Of a stretch of 38,549 nt of DNA, positions 33,164 through 38,549 are shown one piece after another. Under the pieces are notes generated by a model, which was not told the origin of the DNA, did no database searches, and saw nothing but the letters and a program-made list of their open reading frames with translations. This DNA is from an uncultured Lachnospiraceae bacterium (GTDB taxonomy: Bacteria; Bacillota; Clostridia; Lachnospirales; Lachnospiraceae): assembly GCA_934402055.1 (NCBI GenBank), contig CAKRTC010000022.1:1-38549 (forward strand). Direction: 5' to 3'. Numbering within the stretch: the stretch's first letter is position 1; the number at the start of each line of letters is the position of its first letter. The position numbers were made by a program, and so were the translations under genes.

Positions 33164-34078
33164 ATGAAGACTTGTGACATTAAGGGTATTATCGTACCGA
33201 TCCTTACTCCGTTGAACAATGATGAGGCTCAGACAGTTAACCATGAGGAGCTTCGCAAGCAGGTAGACCGTCTTATCGAGGGCGGTGTTGACGGTATCTT
33301 CCCGTTCGGAACAAACGGTGAGGGTTATATCCTCAGCTTTGATGAGAAGGTAGAAGTCCTTAAGACAGTTATAGATGCTGTACACGGCAGAGTACCTGTA
33401 GTAGCAGGAACAGGCTGCATCTCAACATATGAGACTATTCAGCTTACAAAGAAGGCTGAGGAGCTTGGCGCAGACTGCGTTTCAATCATCACTCCGAGCT
33501 TTGCACTTGCAAGCCAGCACGAGCTCTATATGCACTATTCGGAGATTGCTAAGCACACAGATCTTCCGATCATTCTCTACAATATTCCAGCACGTACAGG
33601 AAACAAGATCCTTCCTGAGACAGTACATGCTCTCTGCAAGGATGTTGAGAATATCGTAGGTGCAAAGGATTCCTCAGGAGATATCGAGAACCTTAAGGCT
33701 TATATCGCTGCTACAAAGGATCTTGACAAGAAGACATATATCCTTGCAGGTAACGACGGTGCTATCCTTACTTGCCTTAAGGAAGGCGGAGTAGGCGGAA
33801 TCGCAGGACGTGCAAATATCTATCCGCACACTATCTCAAGCATCTATGACAAGTTCTGCGCAGGAGACCTTGAGGGTGCTCAGGCAGCTCAGGATGCTGT
33901 TACATCTATCCAGAGAGTATTCAAGTTCGGCAACCCGAACACTGTTATCAAGAAGGCAGTTGCTATGCTTGGCTACAATGTCGGAGATAACCGTCGTCCT
34001 TTCAACTACCTTTGCGAAGAGGGTGTTGAGGAGCTTAAGAAGGTTCTTGCCGAGAACGAGGCTAAGGGCCTTAACTAA
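33164..34078 (+). CDS. DapA/NAL-family aldolase or synthase (dihydrodipicolinate synthase family)
   Basis: A 304-residue TIM-barrel lyase. Family residues are in place: GTNGE (residues 49-53), Tyr139 in YNIPARTG, the carboxylate-binding Arg144, and the Schiff-base Lys168 in GAKDSSGD. Members include DapA (lysine synthesis) and catabolic aldolases for N-acetylneuraminate, 2-keto-3-deoxygluconate, 4-hydroxy-2-oxoglutarate and similar keto acids. Its position between an Fe-ADH and a 2-hydroxyacid dehydrogenase, with a PrpR-like regulator, argues for a catabolic role and not lysine synthesis. No neighbouring lysine genes are seen. The gene follows adh by 71 bases with AAAGGGA as ribosome binding site, and has the same strong codon bias. 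Confidence 0.9.
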   Translation: MKTCDIKGIIVPILTPLNNDEAQTVNHEELRKQVDRLIEGGVDGIFPFGTNGEGYILSFDEKVEVLKTVIDAVHGRVPVVAGTGCISTYETIQLTKKAEELGADCVSIITPSFALASQHELYMHYSEIAKHTDLPIILYNIPARTGNKILPETVHALCKDVENIVGAKDSSGDIENLKAYIAATKDLDKKTYILAGNDGAILTCLKEGGVGGIAGRANIYPHTISSIYDKFCAGDLEGAQAAQDAVTSIQRVFKFGNPNTVIKKAVAMLGYNVGDNRRPFNYLCEEGVEELKKVLAENEAKGLN

Positions 34079-34127
34079 TCAATAGTTTATTGATCATTGG
34101 GAAACTAAGGAAAGGAAGTATTTTTTC

Positions 34128-35129
34128 ATGAAGGTTACCATGACAGAAGCCCTCGGACCGGAGGGAATGGCTCTTGTTGAGAGCAAGACTAAGGATATTT
34201 TTGTTGCACATGATGCACATCCGCATAATTATCTTAATGAGCTTGAGGATTCGGATATTTTTATCGTCAGAGTTGCAGACAAGCTTGCTATCGATAAGAA
34301 GGTTATGGAGTGCAAGAATCTTAAGGTCATCGGACGTACAGGTATCGGCTACGACAGCGTAGATGTAGAGGCTGCAACAGCTGCGGGAATTCCTGTAGTT
34401 ATTACTCCGGGCGCAAACAACAGAAGTGTTGCCGAGCATGCAATTGCACTTATGATGGCACTTTCAAAGAATATGGTTGAGAGTGATGTCGAGCAGCGCA
34501 AGGGCAACTGGAAGATCAGAGATGCCAAGAAGGCATTTGAGGTTGAGGAAAAGACCTGCCTTATCATCGGACTCGGAACTATCGGTAAGATCATCGCTCA
34601 TCTTGCACAGGGCCTTGATATGAAGGTTATCGGCTTTGATTCATTCCTTACAAAGGAGCAGATGGCTGAGATCGGTGTAGAGAAGTATGATGACAAGATG
34701 GAGGCTATAAAGGCAGCCGATGTAGTTATCGTACAGATGCCGCTTATCGACGGTGTTACAAACAATACTATCGACAAGGCTGAGCTTGATGCTATGAAGA
34801 AGACAGCGGTACTTATCAACTGCAGCCGTGGTGAGATCGTAAATGAGCCTGCTCTTTGCGAAGCTCTTAAGAGCGGAAGCATTGCAGGAGCAGGTCTCGA
34901 TGTATTCTATCATGAGCCTACACTTGTTGATGATGAGATACTTCATTGTCCTAATGTTATCGTCAGCCCGCACAGTGCAGCTCAGACACGTGAGGCTGTT
35001 ATCAGAATGCATACTATGTGTGCAGAGGGATGCTTTGCAGTTGCAGAAGGCAAGAAGTGGCCTTATGTTGCCGACAAGAAAGTATATGAGCATCCGCGCT
35101 GGAAGGATGCCGAGTGGGCAGAGGTTTGA
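34128..35129 (+). CDS. D-isomer-specific 2-hydroxyacid dehydrogenase (phosphoglycerate dehydrogenase-like)
   Basis: A 333-residue NAD-dependent dehydrogenase. The Rossmann loop is GLGTIGK (about residues 148-154). The catalytic residues are Arg234 in NCSRGEIV, Glu263 in HEP and His282 in SPHSA. It lacks the C-terminal ACT domain of classical SerA, which fits a catabolic or fermentative hydroxyacid dehydrogenase (for example hydroxypyruvate, glyoxylate or D-lactate type), though short SerA forms also exist. Third gene of the operon, 49 bases after the aldolase-type gene, with AAGGAAAGGAAG as ribosome binding site. It is followed by a folded 3' region with a terminator. Confidence 0.92.
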   Translation: MKVTMTEALGPEGMALVESKTKDIFVAHDAHPHNYLNELEDSDIFIVRVADKLAIDKKVMECKNLKVIGRTGIGYDSVDVEAATAAGIPVVITPGANNRSVAEHAIALMMALSKNMVESDVEQRKGNWKIRDAKKAFEVEEKTCLIIGLGTIGKIIAHLAQGLDMKVIGFDSFLTKEQMAEIGVEKYDDKMEAIKAADVVIVQMPLIDGVTNNTIDKAELDAMKKTAVLINCSRGEIVNEPALCEALKSGSIAGAGLDVFYHEPTLVDDEILHCPNVIVSPHSAAQTREAVIRMHTMCAEGCFAVAEGKKWPYVADKKVYEHPRWKDAEWAEV

Positions 35130-35180
35130 TCTTACAACATTTAAGTAAATACTTTATTTGGTAAAGATCCATAAATTATA

Positions 35181-35283
35181 AAAGATCCGGGAGTTTGCAG
35201 TAATTAGCTTGTTTTCAGTCGGTCGGGTTTATATCCGATGAACAGAGCAGGGTAAAATTACTTGTCCGTCCCGGGTCTTTTTG
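35181..35283 (+). terminator. Large multi-stem terminator after the hydroxyacid dehydrogenase gene
   Basis: A 12-bp outer stem with one G-U pair (35181-35192 with 35269-35280) runs into a T-run. Inside it, AGTAATT / AATTACT (35199-35205 with 35256-35262) and TCGG / CCGA (35223-35226 with 35235-35238) form further nested helices with a symmetric 6/6 internal loop between the first two. The loop is about 76 bases, far longer than in a usual terminator. Confidence 0.65.
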
Positions 35284-35286
35284 TTT

Positions 35287-35414
35287 AAATTCATAGGAAG
35301 TTGTATCTTATGAATTAAAAAAATGCTCCGCGGGATGCTTGACTCGCGCGAAGAAGAAAACTGTCGCAAGCAACCGCACTCGGCGCGAGAATGTGTCAAA
35401 GCACATTCTTTTCA
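35287..35414 (+). repeat. Structured interspersed repeat, copy B
   Basis: This is the same element as copy A at 1478-1602. The first hairpin here uses ATTCATA / TATGAAT arms in place of the TTTTTTCATAGGA / TCCTATGAAAAAA arms of copy A. The CTCGCGC / GCGCGAG stem is unchanged. The last hairpin is GAATGTG-TCAAAG-CACATTC followed by T4. It lies directly after the terminator and before the gdhA promoter. The rest of the 35130-35572 gap is A/T-rich without a gene. Confidence 0.8.
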
Positions 35415-35500
35415 ATAGATAAAACCAAAGTATATAAAATCCATATGTTAATAATATACAAAACAGATGATTTAGAATTGTATATTTAGACAAAATACAC

Positions 35501-35529
35501 TTTACCTTAGTCAAATACTGTCGTATCAT
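35501..35529 (+). promoter_or_regulatory. Candidate promoter of gdhA
   Basis: TTTACC (35501-35506) and TATCAT (35524-35529) are spaced by 17 bases, just before the gdhA ribosome binding site. Confidence 0.4.
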
Positions 35530-35572
35530 AGACACAATGGAAAAAGTTATATCTTATGCGAAAGGAAAGCAA

Positions 35573-36916
35573 ATGAATAAGTATATCGAGAAAGTTATAA
35601 ACGATAATAAACTTAAGAATGCACATGAGCCGGAGTTTTTGCAGACCGTTGAAGAGGTGCTTACATCTCTCGAGCCTGTGATCGATGCGCATCCTGAGTA
35701 TGAAGAAGCAGCTCTCTTGGAGAGAATGACAGAGCCTGAGCGTGTAATTGAGTTCAGAGTTCCGTGGGAGGACGATAACGGTAAGATCCATGTAAACAGA
35801 GGATACCGTGTACAGTTTAACGGTGCTATCGGACCGTACAAGGGAGGACTCAGATTTGCTCCTACAGTAACACTTTCCATGATGAAGTTCCTTGCCTTTG
35901 AGCAGACATTCAAGAACAGTCTTACAACACTTCCTATGGGAGGCGGAAAGGGCGGATCTGATTTCAACCCTAAGGGTAAGAGCGACAGAGAAGTTATGAG
36001 ATTCTGTCAGTCATTCATGACAGAGCTTTATCGTCATATAGGACCTGATGTAGATGTACCGGCAGGAGATATGGGTGTAGGCGGAAGAGAGATCGGATTC
36101 CTCTTCGGTCAGTATCGCAGGATCCGCGGCGCATTTGAGAACGGAACACTTACAGGTAAGGGTATGTCTTTCGGCGGATCTCTTATCCGTCCGGAGGCAA
36201 CAGGCTACGGTGCCGTATATTATCTCCAGGCAGTTCTTAAGCACCAGCATGATGAACTTAAGGGTAAGAAGGTAGTACTCTCAGGTTACGGTAATGTAAC
36301 ATGGGGCGCTGTTAAGAAGCTTGCAGAGCTTGGTGCAATGCCTATAACTATCTCTGGATCTGCAGGATACATCCTTGATGAGGCCGGTATCACAACAGAG
36401 GACAAGATCAACTTCCTTCTTGATGCAAGAGCAGGTAAGTGCAAGCTTGCAGATTATGCAGATAAGTTCGGCGCTAAGTTCTTCCCGGGTGAAAAGCCTT
36501 GGGGCGTTAAGGGAGACATCGTTATGCCTTGCGCTACACAGAATGAGATCGGTGTGGAGGAAGCTGAGCAGATCCTTGCAAACGGTGTTAAGTACTACAT
36601 TGAGGTATCTAACATGCCTACGACCAATGAGGCACTTAAGCTCCTTATGAGTAAGGATATCGTAGTTGCTCCTTCAAAGGCTGCGAATGCAGGCGGAGTA
36701 CTTGTATCCGGTCTTGAGATGAGCCAGAACTCAGAGAGACTTGCATGGACTGCCGAAGAGGTTGATGAGAAGCTTCACTGCATCATGACAAGCATCCATG
36801 ACAGCTCCGCTGAGGCAGCCGAAAAGTACGGTCTCGGTTACAATCTCGTTGCCGGAGGCAATATCGTAGGCTTCCTTAAGGTTGCAGATGCTATGATGAG
36901 CCAGGGTATTTATTGA
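35573..36916 (+). CDS. gdhA: NADP-type glutamate dehydrogenase
   Basis: I take the ATG at 35573 (MNKYIEKVI) because AAAGGAAAG precedes it, while the in-frame ATG at 35537 has no ribosome binding site. The resulting 447 residues equal the usual length of the hexameric small GDH. Catalytic Lys126 lies in PMGGGKGGSDF, the VPAGDMGVGGREIG motif near residue 163 is typical of the family, and the Rossmann motif is GYGNVTWG. The enzyme forms glutamate from 2-oxoglutarate and ammonia; the family pattern suggests NADPH use and biosynthesis, but coenzyme choice is not proven by sequence. It is monocistronic, preceded by repeat copy B and followed by a terminator. Confidence 0.96.
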   Translation: MNKYIEKVINDNKLKNAHEPEFLQTVEEVLTSLEPVIDAHPEYEEAALLERMTEPERVIEFRVPWEDDNGKIHVNRGYRVQFNGAIGPYKGGLRFAPTVTLSMMKFLAFEQTFKNSLTTLPMGGGKGGSDFNPKGKSDREVMRFCQSFMTELYRHIGPDVDVPAGDMGVGGREIGFLFGQYRRIRGAFENGTLTGKGMSFGGSLIRPEATGYGAVYYLQAVLKHQHDELKGKKVVLSGYGNVTWGAVKKLAELGAMPITISGSAGYILDEAGITTEDKINFLLDARAGKCKLADYADKFGAKFFPGEKPWGVKGDIVMPCATQNEIGVEEAEQILANGVKYYIEVSNMPTTNEALKLLMSKDIVVAPSKAANAGGVLVSGLEMSQNSERLAWTAEEVDEKLHCIMTSIHDSSAEAAEKYGLGYNLVAGGNIVGFLKVADAMMSQGIY

Positions 36917-36988
36917 TAAATAAACTAATAAAATAATTCATATCAATGCTGTCTGTGCATACAGCTATGCAAGATATAAAAGTTATAG

Positions 36989-37020
36989 GGTGTGGTTTCA
37001 GAGATGGAACTGCACCTTTT
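36989..37020 (+). terminator. Intrinsic terminator after gdhA
   Basis: GGTGTGGTTTC (36989-36999) pairs with GGAACTGCACC (37006-37016), including three G-U pairs, across a 6-base loop, followed by TTTT. It lies 26 bases before the next start codon. Confidence 0.55.
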
Positions 37021-37045
37021 GTGATACGGGAAAGGGCAGGAAAAC

Positions 37046-37552
37046 ATGAACAAGGGACAATATGAGCATATAACACATCCTTTCGAGCCGCTTTTTAATG
37101 CGGATGCAAGGGCATTGATATTGGGCAGCCTGCCGTCTGTAAAGTCGAGAGAACAGAATTTCTTTTACGGACATCCGCAAAATCGTTTCTGGAAGCTTAT
37201 AGCAGCTTTGTTTGATGAGCCGTTACCGCAGAATATAGAGGAGAAAAGATTGCTTATATTGAATCACAAGATAGCTTTATGGGATTCGATATACAGTTGT
37301 GACATAATCGGTTCGAGTGACAGCAGCATTAAAAATGTCGTTCCGACTGATCTTAGACGTATTACCGATAATTCGGCCGTCACACGAGTATTTTGCAACG
37401 GCAAAACATCCGGAAAGTATTATGAAAAGTACCATGAGGCAAGGCTTGGGATAAAGGCGACCGTACTGCCTTCTACAAGTCCTGCTAATGCCGCGTGGTC
37501 CTTGGATAAACTTGTGACTGCATGGAGTGTGATAAAGGATATTGAAGTATAA
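37046..37552 (+). CDS. DNA-deoxyinosine glycosylase, uracil-DNA glycosylase family 6
   Basis: A 168-residue base-excision repair enzyme of the UDG superfamily. The N-terminal motif LILGSLPSVKSREQNFFYGH with the following PQNRFWKL is characteristic of the hypoxanthine-DNA glycosylase branch (family 6), which removes deaminated adenine from DNA. The C-terminal LPSTSPANA segment corresponds to the second UDG motif, here Ser-Thr-Ser-Pro in place of His-Pro-Ser-Pro. Length is normal. The ribosome binding site is weak (GGGCAGG), so translation may be modest. It stands alone between the gdhA terminator and the repeat remnant, with no repair genes nearby. Confidence 0.88.
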   Translation: MNKGQYEHITHPFEPLFNADARALILGSLPSVKSREQNFFYGHPQNRFWKLIAALFDEPLPQNIEEKRLLILNHKIALWDSIYSCDIIGSSDSSIKNVVPTDLRRITDNSAVTRVFCNGKTSGKYYEKYHEARLGIKATVLPSTSPANAAWSLDKLVTAWSVIKDIEV

Positions 37553-37580
37553 ATGTGATAGGTATTAATTCAATGACAAT

Positions 37581-37636
37581 GAGCGCGGTTACTTGCAATC
37601 TTTTTCTCCGTCATGCGAGAACGTATCCGTAGGATC
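37581..37636 (-). repeat. Degenerate copy C of the structured interspersed repeat
   Basis: The reverse complement of 37581-37619 matches copies A and B at 29 of 39 positions without gaps. Shared words include CTCGC, AGAAA, GCAAG and CCGC. The upstream 17 bases (to 37636) match copy A at about 10 positions. The terminal hairpins are not preserved. It looks like a decayed relic in opposite orientation. The remainder of the 37553-37781 gap holds only the terminator of the LUD gene. Confidence 0.6.
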
Positions 37637-37692
37637 GTTGTTTGATTTCATTGGACATTATTTTTGTCCTATATCTCATTTTTGAAGAAGCT

Positions 37693-37719
37693 AAAAAGAC
37701 AGCCTGAAAAGGCTGTCTT
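37693..37719 (-). terminator. Intrinsic terminator of the LUD-domain gene
   Basis: AAGACAGCC (37696-37704) and GGCTGTCTT (37711-37719) form a perfect 9-bp stem. On the minus strand the stem is followed by a T-run (37697-37693), so it terminates leftward transcription from the gene at 37782. Confidence 0.85.
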
Positions 37720-37781
37720 AGAAATATTTTTTGTAATACTGATATAGAAAAAACTACATACTGTAAAATAAACTTTTCTAA

Positions 37782-38423
37782 TCAATAACCTAACTCGTCA
37801 TTTACAACTATGACATGCATACGATCCGGCTGCTTGTTGCATCTTGTAACAAGGAATTCGCTGCAGATAGTCTTAGGGTTAAGACAGTTTGCACAGCTTC
37901 CGAGAGTCTGACATGGAGTGTCGAGATCAAAACGTGCGCAGTTTATAGGAGCTGCTACGTTTCTTGCTCTGTGCAGTGCCGAGTCAAAGTCCTTTGTTAT
38001 CTTGTTAACGCCTACGATAAAGATGACCTTTCTCGGTCCGTAGCTTATAGCGGATACTCGATTGCCTGTTCCGTCGATATTTACGATGATTCCGTCTTCG
38101 GAAACAGCGTTGGCACTTGTGATATATACATCAGAGCCGTAGATCTCGATATACTTCTCTCTGGTTTCTTCGGGAGTTTTGGCAAGCTCACGACGGATCA
38201 GATTATAATGCTCATTGTCAAGCGCTGTCTTAAGACCGATCTCGTCGAGGGTCATTGAACCGCCGTATCCGATGGAGCTGCCTTCAGGGATAAGTTCAAG
38301 TGCTATCTTAAGAGCATCCTCTTTTGTCTCGGCATAATATCCTTTGATCCATCTTTTCTCAAGGGAATTAACTAAGTTATGACATAGAATAGTGTCGATC
38401 TTTTTCTGATTTGCGTCACGCAT
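37782..38423 (-). CDS. LUD-domain protein (LutC/YkgG-like, lactate utilisation family)
   Basis: A 213-residue protein of the LUD (DUF162) family. Visible family features are GSSIGYGGSMTLDEIGL (about residues 48-64), ITSANAVSEDGIIVNIDGTGNRVSAISYGP (about 101-130) and FIVGVNKI. The C-terminus carries a cluster of cysteines (CQTLGSCANCLNPKTIC) that could bind a metal or an iron-sulfur cluster. In other bacteria LutABC-type proteins take part in lactate oxidation, but single LUD proteins like this, without LutA and LutB beside them, have no settled role. The start ATG follows GGAGG on the minus strand. The gene is complete and has its own terminator. Confidence 0.9.
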   Translation of the reverse strand: MRDANQKKIDTILCHNLVNSLEKRWIKGYYAETKEDALKIALELIPEGSSIGYGGSMTLDEIGLKTALDNEHYNLIRRELAKTPEETREKYIEIYGSDVYITSANAVSEDGIIVNIDGTGNRVSAISYGPRKVIFIVGVNKITKDFDSALHRARNVAAPINCARFDLDTPCQTLGSCANCLNPKTICSEFLVTRCNKQPDRMHVIVVNDELGY

Positions 38424-38452
38424 TATTGTGTCCTCCGTATGAAAAATTAAAG

Positions 38453-38458
38453 ATTATA
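38453..38458 (-). promoter_or_regulatory. -10 box of the LUD-domain gene promoter
   Basis: A perfect TATAAT on the minus strand lies 30 bases before the start codon. The -35 region is poor (TTAAGG or TAAGGA at suitable distance). Confidence 0.35.
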
Positions 38459-38512
38459 AACTGATTTGAGCCTTGTCCTTAAGTGAACAAAAACATAGTA
38501 AATCGTTCAGCA

Positions 38513-38547
38513 TTTATCTCGAAGCTGCGTTGCAGCTCCTCGATAAA
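38513..38547. repeat. Imperfect inverted repeat at the right edge
   Basis: TTTATC and AGCTGC pair with GCAGCT and GATAAA (13 of 16 arm positions) around a GTT loop. It may be the terminator or part of a feature lying beyond the window, so it cannot be assigned. Confidence 0.4.
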
Positions 38548-38549
38548 GA

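Noticed and set aside
37815..38258. 147-codon open frame on the plus strand opposite the LUD gene
   Set aside because: The minus-strand LUD protein shows clear family motifs, a good ribosome binding site and a terminator. The plus-strand frame has neither and encodes a cysteine-rich sequence without known features.
1..38549. CRISPR arrays, tRNA or rRNA genes, insertion sequences or phage genes
   Set aside because: No regular spaced direct repeats, tRNA TPsiC-like blocks in a cloverleaf, rRNA segments, transposases or integrases were seen on either strand.

Overview
This is a 38.5 kb piece of a low-to-mid GC Firmicutes chromosome, most likely a gut or rumen Lachnospiraceae (class Clostridia). 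The evidence is the mix of a PFOR-type pyruvate oxidoreductase, a bifunctional Rel enzyme next to HemZ, split GlgC/GlgD subunits, a TctC lipoprotein with an acidic Ala/Thr/Glu linker after its lipobox, and AGGAGG-type ribosome binding sites throughout. Genus assignment is inference. I found 27 credible protein genes and saw no tRNA, rRNA, CRISPR array, transposase or phage gene.

Layout. Positions 1-2400 hold an AraC regulator (minus strand), a structured interspersed repeat and a small membrane protein. Positions 2529-8333 hold a tripartite tricarboxylate transporter locus with an unusual order, tctB-tctA-tctC-tctB-tctA: two similar membrane modules flank one substrate-binding lipoprotein. 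Next come a TauE/SafE permease (minus), an S66 LD-carboxypeptidase, a 7TM sensor-like protein with what looks like a decayed GGDEF domain, and an ArsP_2-type metal exporter. Positions 13497-19113 hold a tightly overlapping glnS-rel-hemZ unit. Then come nifJ (pyruvate:ferredoxin oxidoreductase), an orphan ATP-grasp ligase, and an overlapping glgB-glgC-glgD glycogen operon in which GlgB carries a lysine-rich tail.

The region 28842-35283 looks like a catabolic island. It has a GntR/FadR-type regulator, then a PrpR-like regulator (minus) divergent from a three-gene operon encoding an iron alcohol dehydrogenase, a DapA-family aldolase/lyase and a D-2-hydroxyacid dehydrogenase. The PrpR-like protein keeps a Walker A motif and a Fis-type helix-turn-helix but has lost GAFTGA and the Walker B acid, and the operon it faces has a good sigma-70 promoter. 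The window ends with an NADP-type glutamate dehydrogenase, a family 6 DNA-deoxyinosine glycosylase and a LUD-domain protein (minus).

Physiology. The genes fit an anaerobic fermenter that imports carboxylates (TctABC), may cleave and reduce a hydroxy- or keto-acid (aldolase, alcohol dehydrogenase and hydroxyacid dehydrogenase), oxidises pyruvate through PFOR, assimilates ammonia through GDH and stores glycogen. The least explained items are an interspersed repeat (copies at about 1478-1602, 35287-35414 and, decayed, 37581-37636) whose stems are kept by paired base changes, the duplicated tctBA modules, the eroded PrpR-like regulator with its operon, and the basic tail on GlgB. All calls come from reading the sequence by eye; no database search was run.
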